Counted from the first letter of the stretch, positions 1 through 12,139 are shown. The stretch: DNA of 64,000 nucleotides from Ariolimax columbianus (GCA_036924085.1 JAVGWX010000009.1:59250331-59314330); one strand, 5' to 3'. Translations and numbers: made by a program. Notes: a model not told the origin generated them from the sequence alone.

Positions 1-559
1 TTTTTGTCTCGTTTTTAAGGAAACAATTATTTTATAAATAAAATATTAAACGTCACACTTTATTATATATTTAAAGTAGTTCCTTAGCTGCAACATAAAC
101 AACATGGCGATTGCTATAATTGATATATGGCATATGCACATAAAGTTAACCCACCAGTAGCAAATAACTTCAGAGGGTTTGATAGGTTACAGAGTTGTAA
201 AGTCAACGAAAAATACTTTCAGGTTTATGAGGTTTTGATGGTCGATTCATAACTGCAAGCTATTTACGTAGTTATTAGAATCATATTGAACAAATTTGCA
301 AGGAACATTATAAACTAACACTAACGAGTAACGGACAGCTTGTCATGGCAGCAAATCATCAATATTAATATAGAACCACGTTGTTCTGTGTTCAAAAACA
401 CCAATGTACTTGATCGTTTTCGTAAAACGAGCGATTCATTGAAGTGATCCCTACTTGGAGTGCGTTTAATTTGTTCTTTTTAAAAATATGTAATGCAGTT
501 TCAGTCCTGGCAAGCTGAAAGTGAAGTGAGTGATGGACAACCACAATACAGAGCTGGTT
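1..559. other. unassigned AT-rich DNA
   Basis: No long frame, repeat array or recognised element. Sequence up to about 560 precedes the 3' end of a minus-strand LINE relic. Confidence 0.5.
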
Positions 560-1560
560 CTTTTCTATTAAGAATCGACTTCATTGTTCTCTTCGTGCAG
601 GCCCAAAGGTGCCCAAACCCCTCAATAAATGGAGAAGAATCTAGATATTATTGGTTCCTGTAGCTCGCTGTTTGCACATACTCCTGTTCTATCCTTGCAG
701 GTGTCCCTCTGTGCTGGGTACAAACTGTATTTCAAAACCCTGCAATCTTTACATTGCCGTTTCTGCCAAGTGTCCTCATCCAAGAGGCAGTCAATGATCA
801 ACTTCAAAATTTCACTTCCATCCATTGAAGTGACCAAGTAAGGGTACCTCTGAGGCCAGCTTGTTCATTCCCGCAAACCTCAGTATGGCCAGGGCAGTAG
901 ATTCAAACACGATCATTAAGCTTCAAGGCTAGTATGCCTGCTTTCCACTCAGGCCCTAGCCAGCCCTTCTGTGCCTTCTGAAGCATGGATTGAGAGTCAG
1001 AGATGATTATGACACTAATTGGTGGGTGGATAGCCACCTCAGAGCCAAGGTTACTGCCTCGATTTCCATTCTCATTTGGGTGTTATGTATATTCTGCAAC
1101 ACTCAGCAAATGACTCTGCCCCAATTGGCTTTCTTACAACACAGCACATGTCCATCAGTATATATGGCAGCATCGACATCCTGGGCATTTTCACTTATTA
1201 GTTGTTTAATCTTTTGTTTGGCTTTCTCATTGCACCAATCTCTACATCCACGTTCCAGGGTGATGATGACTTGGTGGTAGTCAGTCGTTTTATCTCCAAA
1301 GTCAATCCAGTCTTTCCATTTGTTTATTTTCAGCACAGTGGTTACCTAACCAATCGTTCTTTCTCTGCTGGTACCACCCATGACATCCCCATTTTACCCT
1401 TGATATGTGCATTGTTTATGTGCAGGGGTCCCTTATCTGCAGCTACTTGCATGTAGGTTTTGACCTGGGCCATTGCATATCTAGACGTTATAGTCCAAAT
1501 GTGAATCTCATGTTCATGGTGGGGGTATCCCTGATGCATCAAAGGACAAGTCTTATTCCT
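560..1560 (-). pseudogene. LINE family F relic (RNase H and 3' end)
   Basis: On the minus strand, 1336-1103 reads as a decayed RNase H start (IYTDGHVLC after VIITLERGCRDW), and 837-622 gives MDGSEILKLIIDCLLDED. The same segments recur at 57027-57800, and the 3' end (a Ser-Ala-Val-Lys-Ser-like ending near 565-585) recurs at 12140, 57030 and 62070. This defines one non-LTR retrotransposon family carrying RNase H (I/Jockey-like). Many stops and frameshifts; inactive. Confidence 0.7.
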
Positions 1561-1621
1561 TCAATCTGTATGCATTCCAAAGTGACTAGACACCAGATAA
1601 AAGTAGTTTTACATACGTTTG

Positions 1622-2640
1622 TTAAGTATCTCTTGGGTAGGAAAGAAGACTATTTAGCTGTAAGCTGGCATTTCTTGACAGTCCATTGCCTCCCAGACAA
1701 AAGCACACATACTGCCCAATTGTTGTAGTGATGTGAAGAGTGTGTTGTGTATGGTGGGGTGTGGTAGAAGCAGCAGGTTTCGCAGATGGGCCAGCCCTGT
1801 GCATAAAGTCAGGAGGTGCTCCTTGTGGTCATGGCAGAATCTGCAATTTGGTTCATGTAGTGGGTCTATTCTATTCAGATATTTGTTGAGAGAGGCACGG
1901 CCTGTTCTCAGATTGAAGATCAAATTCTGGTCTCTTCATTTCACTTTCTTTACTTGGTCCTGAGGATCTGGTTTTGCTTGATGTTCTAAATATATTCGCC
2001 TATCTAGGATGTGGCCCACTGATCTAACCAGTCCTGTCAGTAGTTGTTTCTCAGGATCTGCTTACAGGTCTGTAGTGTGATACTAGGTTGTGTCTGTGGT
2101 AGTGTTGCACCACTTCTGGCCAACTCATCAGAGTTCTCATTTCCTTGGACTCTGACACGGCCAGGTATCCACTAAAGCACCTTTTCCGCTCCATAAAAAA
2201 TGGACAATTAGTCAATTAATTTGTAGATGTTATTAATCTGGCAACATTCAGTTTTCCAAGGCTTAAAGCACAGGCTTTCGTCTGAGAAAATAACGATTTC
2301 CTCAGGTTGTATATCAGAACCTGATTCACCACAAAGGTTTTTCTATTGCTATTATTTCTGCTGTGCAGTTGGGACAGGTCTCTGCACAAGGGCCGTAGAT
2401 GCAGAAATGGTCTTCTTGGTGCAGGTTATGGTATTTAATTACAGCGCCATATCCATTGTTGGTGGTAGCGTCAATGACAGATCCATCTGTGTATACTTGG
2501 AAGTTTTGTGGATATGAGTCTATAGTTTCTAAAGTGATAGTTTTCAGCAAAGATGGTAGGGTGTTCCTGTTTGCAGAGGGGTTGGAGAGTACAGTTCTTA
2601 TTGTGGGGGTAGTTGCCTACTAACATAGTAGTTCATTGTT
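1622..2640 (-). pseudogene. LINE relic, RNase H domain (family G)
   Basis: The minus frame 2550-2326 has NFQVYTDGSVIDATTNNGYG, the first catalytic Asp strand of an RNase H domain. Farther 3', 1923-1654 has IFNLRTGRASLNKYLNR and EPNCRFCHDHKEHLL, the Cys/His C-terminal segment of I/Jockey-type LINEs. Interrupted by frameshifts and truncated at the 5' side, so no reverse transcriptase part remains. Confidence 0.75.
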
Positions 2641-2699
2641 GATGATTGCTATAACCCTCTAATAAGTGGTTTTTAACAATAGTGTCTTGCTCATTTTAT

Positions 2700-3460
2700 T
2701 AGGTAAGATGTCTTTTTTATTCTATGCTTTTGGTGCCAGTGTTCAACCATTTTCCTATTATTTAACAAATATTATTCACAATGAGCTGAGGAGGCCAGCA
2801 GTCCATTTATTACACGAAACAAGGCTATAATTTTTTTTAGAAGAGTAGGGTTGAGGCATACTATAGCAACAGTGCATTTATTGGAAAGAGGGATAGAGAG
2901 CAACAAAGAAAAGTGTTGAATGTTTTAATAATTGTGGCATGGAAGAGGATCAACAGTAGAATAGCTGAACATGAGGAACAAGGAAGAAAGTTTTGGAGAT
3001 CTATGATCGCCTAAGATAGCATGCAGCATGATGATTGTAATGTCCAATTTTAAAATTGTGAATTTATTTTATTTATTTGTGAATATTGTGTCAAATGATA
3101 ACTGAATATTTGTTATACTGCTCACATAACATAATAAACATGTTGGCTTGATAAAAAATGTCTGATTTTTAAGTTATAGTCAACATTTTTTGCACATGTT
3201 TTATTGCTGTCAACCCTTTCAATTGTATTGCTTGCTTAATCCTTCTGGTGCCTTTAGAACAAAGGTCTACACTAAATGTTCTCTAATGATTCCTGTTCTG
3301 GGACATTTTTTCAGCTACATTGTGGCTTCCTCTTCTATTTTTCTTTGCTAGGTATTTTTTCATGTTCATCTTTTCCTCTGGGGGTTCCATTCTAGCTCTA
3401 GCACATATCTGGTTATATGGTTAGGTTTATTTTACAGAGCTTATCCTATCTATGTCTACT
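2700..3460 (-). pseudogene. possible short LINE 3' relic in unassigned DNA
   Basis: The minus strand near 3450-3300 reads LEWNPQRKR followed by KNT and RKIEEEATM, with stops between. This is the decayed form of the [18 protein letters not shown] tail seen in other LINE copies here. The rest of 2700-3300 shows nothing recognisable. Confidence 0.4.
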
Positions 3461-3492
3461 TTCTATTCCAAATCTTTGGGGAACTGAGATGT

Positions 3493-3827
3493 TAGTTAAG
3501 TCAGGCAGAACATACTGACCAGGACATCACATCAAGGTCAATACACTGACCAAGACCACAATCTCTCTGCCATGTAGCGTTCCCTGGAACCAGGCTGTTT
3601 TCAAGGCAGCCTGGCTGGCGATATGTGGATCGATGTGATCTCCGTAGTAGTGAGTGCCACGTCAATGAAGCCAAGCATAGCACAACCGCCTGGAGGACTG
3701 CAGTCCACCTTCATCAGCATGCTCGGAATATGAGAAAAGCTTTTAAACCCCGCCACATAACGTTCTTTTCAGGGGGCACAAAAGAGTAAACTTACTCATT
3801 GTGGACATTAAACAACAACATAATGAA
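3493..3827 (+). repeat. retroposon family A copy
   Basis: Short interspersed element of about 330 bp. It has a head with CATACTGA(T/C)CA motifs, a core with GGCTGTTTTCA, GTAGTAGTGAG and CCTGGAGGAC, and an end CACAAAAGAGTAAAC...TACTCATTGTGG followed by an (AAC)n tail. At least eight other copies share this order (6360, 8205 inverted, 10423, 18611, 28868, 37153, 40508, 49306). Non-coding. Confidence 0.85.
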
Positions 3828-3829
3828 CA

Positions 3830-4537
3830 AAAACAACTACATAACATTTCCAAATCTCCATCTGTATTTGGTTGTTACATTCTTTGCAATAGGCCTAGCT
3901 TTTGTTATTACATCAGGTAATGTCTAGCTGAAAAATATATATCTCTAATCCCGATATTCAATGAAACAAATGCCTGATGCCAGGTAGCCAAATGATGGTT
4001 AAATTCAAAATGGTTTTGTACTCTAGAGTACCATGTTGGACCAAGGATTTTACTCTGGCCGTCTCTCCATCTCATTTGTGGCATCCGCATCGGCGTGTAA
4101 AGTTGTAGCGACACCAAGACTTCACCTTTTGTGACCATCTGTTGTCCAGCATATGCACCACATATCCCATGCATAAACATTTTTGTTAACAAATGCAGTA
4201 TCTACGACTTATTGAAGGCAGTTTAGTGCCTGAATTATGTCCTGCGAATTCGGTCCCGTGGAGAGACTCAGTGTTCTTCGCTTCATCGTGTGACTTGGGG
4301 TTTCTCTGCACCTGGTTTTCGTGGGTTCTATACCTCACGGTCATATAGCATGACTGAAATAACCATGCTGTTAAAGGTTGTGAGCTCTTGTCTTACCGTT
4401 TCTCACCTGCTCAAGTACAGGTTTAATACGATTGAAGATAAACCATCATGCTGCTATCATGAATTGAATCTCACGTTTTATTTTAGGGTAGTTTGTAATT
4501 TTTCTTGGCAGAGTAATATTTAGTAAATACATGTTTT
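3830..4537. other. unassigned DNA
   Basis: No recognised repeat or credible coding frame. A 94-codon minus frame at 4192-3908 shows no family motif. Confidence 0.4.
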
Positions 4538-4975
4538 CAATACATGATCGATACTAGTATGACATACGAAGAGTCAAAACGGCTTATTAGAGCTAGATAC
4601 ATGACCAAATGGGAAACTGAACATACTGGCTACACAAAAAACAATGCCTATTACCAGTTGAACAGAAGAGAGCAGGTCGTGGTCTTCAGACTTCGCACTG
4701 GCCACAATAGACTGAGGTACCACCTATTCAACAAATTGAAGATAGGTGGCACTGACGATGCCCGTGTGGTACTGCGAAAATGGCCGCTGAACATTTGCTG
4801 CAAAACTGCCCGACATACGAGGATCAGAGAGAGCAGATGTGGCCATCACCAGTGGCAACACTAGACAAGCTCTATGGCAGTGTCGACAGCCTCAGGATGA
4901 CCGCTGCCTTTTTCGAAAAAATAATGGTTACTGTCTGACTGCGTACGATGAAGAAGAAGAAGACAATACATGATC
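4538..4975 (+). pseudogene. 5'-truncated copy of the 30.5-kb LINE, with target duplications
   Basis: The element body 4550-4963 is nearly identical to 32767-33180 of the large LINE. It encodes the end of its ORF ([29 protein letters not shown]) with a frameshift near 4757 before the Cys-rich C-terminus, and ends in a (GAA)n tail. It is bounded by a perfect 12-bp duplication CAATACATGATC at 4538-4549 and 4964-4975. This is the signature of target-primed reverse transcription with 5' truncation. Confidence 0.92.
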
Positions 4976-5269
4976 ATTTCCTAGCCACAGTTTCCCACGT
5001 TAACACAAAGTGTTCAGCATGTATTGGGTTTTCTTTCTATTGATTTTAAGGCCTACTGCTTTGTTTGCTGCGTTGAGCTCATTTATAGAAGTACAAAGAA
5101 GTATTTATACTTCCTTCAACTACAAAAAAGCCTAGTATGAGAAACTAATTACATGTCTGGAAAACATATGTACGGATGGAAAATATACAATGAAACTCAG
5201 TCATCTATACTGGGAGAAAACTGCCTTTGTAAGAACCTGGCAGGATTTGCTCACCATTATTAGATTTTT

Positions 5270-5990
5270 TTAATGAAGCGTACTGTCTGTCCCCTTGTCT
5301 GTTTAACATTTACTCAGAAAAATGTTTCCAACAGATAGAAAGATTGCCAGAAATCATTATCAAAGAAGTGTCAATAAATAATCTCATAAAAGCAGATAAT
5401 AGAAATCTGCTAGCTGAAAACAAACAGGGCCTACAGGAATTGGTGATTCAAGTAAAGAACAAAAGTCAGGTAAATAAGAGTGAACAGGTGTTATGTATAT
5501 TTGTCATTACTGTATGGTGTAGAATTGTGAAGAAGAAAGTTGATGCCTTTGAAATGTTGATGTATAGAAAACAAGGTATGCCCCTTGGAAAGAAAGGAAA
5601 ACAAATAAAGAAGGAATGGAGAAATTAGGGGTGCAAAAAGATTTGATGAACAAAATCAGATTAAGACAGTTAAGATATTTTGATAACATCAGAACATATA
5701 ATTACTAAAAAAAAAAGCTATCACTGTGGTATTATACTAATAAAGATGAACAAAGTCAGATTCAGACACTTAAAACATTAGAAATATTGTTCATGCAGCC
5801 TTCTTCAGGAGAACATCAGGAAGAAGGGCGAGAAGTAGACCCAGGAAAACGTGGATAGAAGGCGTAAACAAGACTTGCCGCAAAATTAGTAAAAATGCTA
5901 CTCGGTCCACAAGAGAGGCGAAAGACAAACACATACCACGACACTGGGCTACAATCCAGTAGAAAGAGAGACAATAAAAAAAGAAGTAGA
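5270..5990 (+). pseudogene. LINE reverse transcriptase relic, internally deleted
   Basis: The frame 5344-5628 reads IKEVSINNLIKADNRNLLAE, a decayed form of the catalytic NLRYADDTVLLAE block, then jumps to VKKKVDAFEMLMYRK. Past the stop, 5800-5960 gives RPRKTWIEGVNKTCRKI, the basic C-terminus. About half the RT is deleted. A segment (GATGAACAAA...TATCACTG.GGTA) appears two or three times (5640-5745, 5745-5790, 5990-6040), suggesting local duplication. Confidence 0.7.
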
Positions 5991-6039
5991 AAATATAACT
6001 ACTAAAAAAAGGTATCACTGCGGTAATATAATAGTAATA

Positions 6040-6359
6040 ATCCGCTTACACGTCCAAGGCCTGTTGCGTCGATCGCCTGTGACCACAATTGATAACCGAA
6101 GTCCATGATATATTATATAGTTCTTATGAGGTGTGGGCGATTTATCGCAGCTAGGTGTTGCATGGGTGACCCTGTGGGACAAGGTCTTTTCCCACTCTTG
6201 ATTTTGATTGCCAGGTGCAGGATATAGTGGACATATTAGGGTGGTGGGCCACGTGGCCGAAGATAGAGAGGTGGTGATGGTCTGCGTAGAAACAATGCTC
6301 TCGAGATGTTGGACAACATCAATGTTGGTAACCAGGTCATACTGCAGGGTTTATTTTCA
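6040..6359. other. unassigned DNA
   Basis: About 320 bp between a LINE relic and a family A copy. Nothing recognised. Confidence 0.4.
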
Positions 6360-6670
6360 ATGTTGTACTGATCAGACATATTATTCAGGGTCAGACAAAA
6401 TATACTGGTCAAGACCCCCACCTCGACCTCCACGTATTCCTCTCTGGAAATGAACTGTCCTTCTTGGTGGTCTAGCGAGGTGGGGTAATCAACATAGTAA
6501 TGAGCATCACACAAATGGAGCCAAACATAGCACAACCACTTTAAGGGCCCTGGTCAACCTTCATCAATGCGCTTGGGATGTAAGGAAAGGTGTGCAAACT
6601 GCCACTAAACATTCTTTTTAGAATGCACAAAACAGTAAACTTACTCATTGTGAGCATTCACAACAACAAT
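6360..6670 (+). repeat. retroposon family A copy
   Basis: Contains ACTGATCAGACAT, TTCAGGGTCAGACAAAATAT, a diverged core, and the end ACTCATTGTGAGCATTC followed by (AAC)n. More diverged than the copies at 18.6 and 28.9 kb. Confidence 0.8.
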
Positions 6671-6679
6671 TCCCAAGGT

Positions 6680-7080
6680 TAAGGAAGATTTACAAAAACA
6701 ATAATAGAACGAAAGGTGAAGGATAAGCCTACAGTAAGAAAACAGCAATATAAGTGGGAAAATAACATTAAAAAATGAATAGGGAAAATTCTGGCAGATT
6801 GCACTATCAAGACAAGGGATAAATGATGCTGGAAATTCATTACAATCAATCTTTGATGTGGAGATAGAACTAGAACTGAACCTAATATAAAACAAGGAAT
6901 GTAACAGAGATTTGATGGTGAAGGTCTGCAGTCCAGCTGTGATGCTTCAAGTCATATATTATGACTGAGCCATAGATAGAGTAAGGCTGATTTTATATTG
7001 ACATATGTGTGAACCACTTTCGAGTTGTGCCTTGGTTGAAAAGAATGTGGCAGCTGTAACCTTCCAAGCATGTTATTCTT
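6680..7080. other. unassigned DNA
   Basis: AT-rich; no repeat or credible frame recognised. Confidence 0.4.
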
Positions 7081-7705
7081 CTTCTTTTACTTTTCGCTTG
7101 TGTCCTGCAGCGTCAGGTGATGAAGAGGTTTCTTGACAGATCCCTAGTATGTGCTTCGTATACGGGGAGCTTTACTGCTTCTGTTATTTCTGCTATCCAT
7201 CTTTTGCGTGGCGGCCCTTGGCTTTGTATCCATTGTATCTGTATAGCATTGCTTTCTGAGGAATACTATCTGGTGTTTGTTGCGTCACATCGATGAACCA
7301 TTCTGTCTCTTGATGAGGTCTAACACTGGTGTTGTACCCACTTTTTTAACATCTTCGTTTCAGATTCTATCAATTATTGTTACCAAGCATTCCGCGCAGA
7401 CATTTCATCTCTTTTGTTACACTGTTTCTTTTATCTTTGTTTGTCAATGTCCAATTTTGTTACTGATAGCATAATGTTGGTAGGAATATCGTGTTGTATA
7501 GCGTTATTTTTGTATCCATTGTCACGTGTTTACATTGTAATATCGGAGACATTTGGCCAATGATTTGACTTGCTTTATTACATCTGTGTTGAATTTCAGT
7601 GTCTTCTTTGCCATCTGCTAAGATTATGTTACCCAGGTATGTGAAATTTTTCACCTGTTTTACTTGGTATAAATATATTTGTTTTTGTTTCATGTCTTGC
7701 ATTCG
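7081..7705 (-). pseudogene. LINE RT C-terminal relic
   Basis: The minus frame 7702-7460 reads VKNFTYLGNIILADGKEDTE, EIQHRCNKASQIIGQM and TLYNTIFLPTLCYQ. This is the thumb region that follows the YADD block in endonuclease/RT LINEs. The 3' part to 7081 is decayed and ends next to a TTCTTCTTC stretch, i.e. a GAA-type tail on the minus strand. Confidence 0.8.
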
Positions 7706-7720
7706 TCATAACTTTGATGA

Positions 7721-8111
7721 AGACAGGGAAACAATCTGAAAGACACTTAGACAGGGAAACAATCTGAAAGCTGCTTAGACAGGGAAACAATCTGAAAGAC
7801 ATTTAGACAGGGAAACAATCTGAAAGCTGCTTAGACAGGGAAACAATCTGAAAGACACTTAGACAGGGAAACAATCTGAAAGACACTTAGACAGGGAAAC
7901 AATCTGAAAGCTGCTTAGACAGGGAAACAATCTGAAAGCTGCTTAGACAGGGAAACAATCTGAAAGCTGCTTAGACAGGGAAACAATCTGAAAGCTGCTT
8001 AGACAGGGAAACAACCTGAAAGCTGCTTAGACAGGGAAACAATCTGAAAGCTGCTTAGATAGGGAAACAATCTGAAAGCTGCTTAGACAGAGAAACAATC
8101 TGAAAGCTGCT
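7721..8111. repeat. 28-bp minisatellite, ~14 copies
   Basis: Unit AGACAGGGAAACAATCTGAA + AGCTGCTT. Two variants of the last bases (AGACACTT and AGCTGCTT) are interspersed in the first half, while the second half is nearly all AGCTGCTT. It abuts the LINE relic. Confidence 0.97.
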
Positions 8112-8204
8112 ACTTGGTGCTCCTAAAGCTCACTAACAAAATGAAGAAAATGTATGAGGCTATGATTTGTAGAGTACTCAGCTAAGGTAATCTCTCTGTG
8201 ACTT

Positions 8205-8420
8205 TTCAGGTCAAAACTGGCGTCTGCCAGGTATGCCTCCTATTTCCTAACATTCCAATCATGCTGATGATGGTGGACTTGGGTCCTCCAGTGTGTTGTA
8301 CTATTCTTGGCTTCATCTGCTTGATGCTCAATACTATGGGGATTACGTCCATCCACATCTCATTAGACTACCTTGAAAAATCCTGACATGATGTCCTGGC
8401 CAGTATGTTTTGCCCAACAA
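8205..8420 (-). repeat. retroposon family A copy, inverted and diverged
   Basis: On the minus strand this gives the family A core in order: a GGTAGTCTAATGAGATG block, ATAGTATTGAGCATCAAGC, a CACTGGAGGACCCAAGTCCACC block, and CAGCATGATTGG. Head and tail are poorly preserved. Confidence 0.65.
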
Positions 8421-8429
8421 GCCTAGCAT

Positions 8430-9081
8430 CTCAGTTCCCCAATTTAGCTATATAATATTACAGCAGTACCTACTGTTTTCTGTTGTTTCAGATCCATAAT
8501 CTTTTCTACTTCTCCAATGGGTGAGAGGTGAATCTGTTACTGCAGATTCAGTTTTACAAAATGTGTACAACACTAGATATTTGCTTTTGGCCAAACCTTT
8601 ATTTTAATTTAGACATAACAAGAACAGTTCATATTTGTAATAATGATGTATTTCATCGTTTTAACATTTTAAAATCAATAAAATATAAGAATAACATTAT
8701 GAGCTGTTATGTATAAACAACATTTTAGAGATTACACGTGATTTTTGAGTGACTAATAATTAGTGATTGCTTAATATTACAAAACTAAACAATGATTTTG
8801 TAAACAATATGATGTGTTCGATGGATATGATATTTAAATGTTGACCATTTTAGAATTTGCATATCAGTCTAGTAGTTGTTCTTCTGTTCACAGGAGCATG
8901 AATTATTCAGTTTTGTATTACTACATGCTGTTTGAGGTATTATATTTATAACTGTATTTGAAATTAAAAGGGCTACACTTCACTCAACAGTTTTTTTTGT
9001 CTTGTATGAATGGCTGAGAATGCAACGCATATGCTGGAGAGTCTTCTGTCCTTGAGATGTTATTATCCAGTGGTAAAAATG
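8430..9081. other. unassigned AT-rich DNA
   Basis: No recognised element or coding frame. Confidence 0.4.
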
Positions 9082-9619
9082 TACAAAGGCGATTTGAAAA
9101 GTTTTACCTCAAGCGCCATAAATATGACAACAGTGTTCAGTTATGTGACACCTATGTTAAAATAATCTCTAATGAAGTGACAAAAGAACATGTAGTAAGT
9201 AGCATACAGCTAAAACGTGATACATGCGCATAGCAGACAGTAAAATGGCGACTTCATGGGACTACAATTGAAGTAACGTCCTGTGATTGAATCCCTAACA
9301 GCGGACGATTGTGTGCCCAGCGACATCCATCGAAAAATGACTGCAGTATATGGTGGCGCCTGTGTGGATGTCAGTATCGTCAGGAGTTGGGGATGCACTG
9401 TAAAAGGCGACAATCCAGCCACGACGAACCTGCAATTCCAGCTGTGGATGTACAGCACCAAGCTCACAAGTACGAACTGATTCGTACCAATTGCTGTGCC
9501 AAGCGGAAAGATATCGCAGCAATGTTTATGATTTCGATTGAGCTAGTCCATCATGTTATCTATGTCCTATTTTGGTATAGGAAAGTGTGTGCGAGATGGG
9601 TCCTTGCATGCTGAGACTG

Positions 9620-9879
9620 TTAATTTTTTTTTTTTTGTTTTGTTTTGGCGTTTGCCTCATTTCTCTAATCCCCAAGGCGGTGTCCGTTGCACTGTGGTTT
9701 TTATTTTGCGCCTGTCGGCCCAATGCACCCGACTTCAGCATGCATTTTATGTAAGGGTCTGCTTCCTCCTGAATTTTCTAAGGGTTTGCTTCCCCGGCGT
9801 AACGGCCGGTGCTGTGATGGGGATCGAACCCAGCACCTTCGGATTGTGAGCCGTGCCACTTATTCACTAGGCCACGCCG
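9620..9879 (-). repeat. tRNA-derived SINE (family S1) inside mariner
   Basis: On the minus strand the element starts with a tRNA-like promoter: box A GTGGCCTAGTGAATAAGTGG and box B GGGTTCGATCC near 9835-9822. A body of about 200 bp follows, ending in an A-rich tail (T run 9624-9636 on plus). An 8-bp duplication TGAGACTG flanks it (9612-9619, 9880-9887). A second copy lies at 63116-63363. Non-autonomous and Pol III-transcribed when active. Confidence 0.88.
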
Positions 9880-10422
9880 TGAGACTGGATATGAAACAAC
9901 GCACAAGGCAGGTGTATCAGGAACTTCTGATGCAATATGAACAGTGGAGATACCTTTATCCACCAAATTTTCACTGGTGACTAGTCATAGGCACATCATT
10001 ATGACTCCAAAAACAAGCGCCAGTTTATAGAGAACAGGCAAAAGAACTCACCTGCCCGAAAAATATTAAAGGCTGCCGCCTTGTTGGGAAAAGTGATTAT
10101 GATCATCTTTTAGGACAGCAAGGGCTTAGTCCACACTGAATTTTTGAAGCAGGACAATACAGTCAACTTCGATTGATATATGAAAACTTTGCAGAAACCT
10201 CGAGCACAATTGCTGCGCGTTCATGTGGGCAAGCTCGCAATTCTTCAGCACAACAATGTTTGTCCACACACGAATCGACAAATATTGGCTGCATTGAAGT
10301 GTCTTAAGTTTTAAGAACATTTTACCGCACCCATCGTTCAGCCCAGATCTGGCACCTTGTGACTTCTTCCTCTTCCTGAAGCTGAAGGATCACCTCAAGG
10401 GTCACTGTTAACACTTCTGATG

Positions 10423-10651
10423 GAACGGGCTGTTTTCATAGCAGCATGGCTAACGAGATGAGGGATCGACATGATCCCTGTAGTAGTGACATGCAGATGA
10501 AGCCAAATATAGCACAACTGCCTGGAGGACCCTGGTCCACCTTCATCAGCATATCCAGGATGTGAGGAAAGCAACTGCAACTCACCACTTAACATCCTTT
10601 TCAGGGCGCACAAAAGAGTAACCTACTCATTGTGGGCATTCGCAAACAATG
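10423..10651 (+). repeat. retroposon family A, 5'-truncated, inside mariner
   Basis: Begins at the GGGCTGTTTTCAT core and runs to the TACTCATTGTGGGCATTCG end with a short AAC tail. A 9-bp duplication CTTCTGATG flanks it (10414-10422, 10652-10660). Removing the insertion and one repeat restores continuity of the mariner reading frame around the Ser-Asp-Glu codons. This shows the family moves by retroposition and is often 5'-truncated. Confidence 0.88.
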
Positions 10652-10907
10652 CTTCTGATGAAAAGATGCAAGCAGCTGTTATACCTGTTTTTGGGAGAAG
10701 ACGTTTGATTTTTCTCCCCAACGGGACACAACAACTTGTCCAATGTTGGTTTTTGTGTGTGGACCTGGATGGTGACTATGTTGAAAAATGATGACACATC
10801 ACCGAAACAACATTCCAATTTTTAAGAAAATGTACAGCTCGTGTGTAAATCTTGCACATTAATGAAATTATCTCCTCAAAGGTAAAACTTTTCAAATCGC
10901 TCTGGTA

Positions 10908-11510
10908 TCTTAAATACAGGTCATCTTAACAGCATTGTAGGCCCTAGGCAAAGCAATCGATTGGTTCCTACCCAGCCATTCAAACTGAAAATCAACGTTA
11001 ATATGGTGGTGATAAATCCATCACAGGACCCCAAGAAATGTGGGGCCCCTGGACAATTGTCTAGGGTCCCCATGCATTAAGATGGCACTTCTTAAGTGAA
11101 AAAACAAACGTCAAAAAGGTAACAAATATAGTGCACAATATATATTGGAGAATTCAATATGACTTTCACTGACAGTACAACAAATATTTTTTAAGATATA
11201 TTATGTGTACTTTGTAACATTAGAACAGTGGTTCTCAACGTATTATATATGGCCCACAATGTATCCAAGCCATATTTTTTATTGTCACATGTCAGTGACA
11301 ATTAACAGTTGGTTTAAAGTGTGAGGACCACAATGGCAAATGGAATATTAAAATGAGGAGGCTAGAGCTGAAAAAAAAGGCTTATTGAAATGCACATGAT
11401 GTGCAGTTACTTTGATGTAAAAACGTAACGTAAAGATCCTGTTTCATGCCATGCGAAATATATGAGAAATATGATGTTAGGCCAATATTATTTGATGACC
11501 CACTGGACAT
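10908..11510. other. unassigned DNA
   Basis: Nothing recognised. ATCACAGGACCCCAAG-type sequence near 11020 is a low-complexity similarity only. Confidence 0.35.
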
Positions 11511-11514
11511 AATG

Positions 11515-11660
11515 GGTGATGTGGTCAGTATCACACCGGCCGTCTTTACTTCCCAAATTTTGTCTGATATTCAATTTCTGTGACTGGGTATTGAACCCTG
11601 ATCGCTTGACTGGGAAGCCAGTGCACTAACCACTGCACTACCGCAGCCCCTGATGACTTA
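11515..11660 (-). repeat. tRNA-derived SINE (family S3)
   Basis: On the minus strand: GGCTGCGGTAGTGCAGTGG, then TTAGTGCACTGGCTTCCCAG, and box B GGGTTCAATACCC. The tRNA-like head is followed by an AAATTGAATATCAGAC body. Related copies at 15715-15865 and 26914-27161. Confidence 0.75.
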
Positions 11661-12139
11661 CCAATAAACCAAAACAATCAAAACATTTTCAGCATAAGTT
11701 TTGAACAAACACATGTCTAGTCAACAAATGTTGACTTGCCTCTATCTGTTGGAGTTTTTGTTGCTTAATGTTTCTACAAGGTGCATTAGGGTAGCCAGCC
11801 CTGTCCAGATTCACTTCTTATGACATGACTGAAAGGTTACAGTGTTACTATTCTTTACTCTCCCTTCAGGTCCTGGCAACAAAAGGGTCATGAAACAGGA
11901 TCATGATGACAGGAAACACTGAGAAATTTTCCATTAGACAATTCTAGAAAAATACTCAAAAAGTATGGACAGTGGAGGTAGCTTTTGATACACTGGACAT
12001 AGTGAAATCAATCTATGATTACCTGTCAGATGATGAAAACACTACAGAAAGCATACTCTTGGATTTCTGCTGAAAGAGAGAAAGAGAACCTATGACTCTG
12101 TCCAATGTGTGACCTTATGAGCACGGACTGACCTGGAGT
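11660..12139. other. unassigned DNA
   Basis: No recognised element or coding frame. Confidence 0.35.

Larger units (their letters stand above)
9084..10905 (+). mobile_element. mariner-family DNA transposon, dead, with two nested insertions
   Basis: 26-bp imperfect terminal inverted repeats (shared core GCGATTTGAAAAGTTTTACC) at 9084-9109 and 10880-10905, flanked by TA dinucleotides at 9082-9083 and 10906-10907. Transposase relics run in order on the plus strand: VIESLTADDCVPSDIHRKM (HTH) at 9280, YRKVCARWV at 9580, DMKQRTRQVYQELLMQYEQ at 9888, DSKGLVHTEFLKQ at 10110, and QLVQCW...LDGDYVEK at 10730-10795. Frame breaks and stops are numerous. A SINE (9620-9879) and a family A retroposon (10423-10651) interrupt it, each with target duplications. 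The intact family is about 350 residues with a DDD catalytic triad, which is not preserved here. Confidence 0.92.

Noticed and set aside
9780..9880. tRNA gene on minus
   Set aside because: Promoter boxes belong to a 260-bp SINE with an A tail and target duplications, repeated at 63.1 kb.
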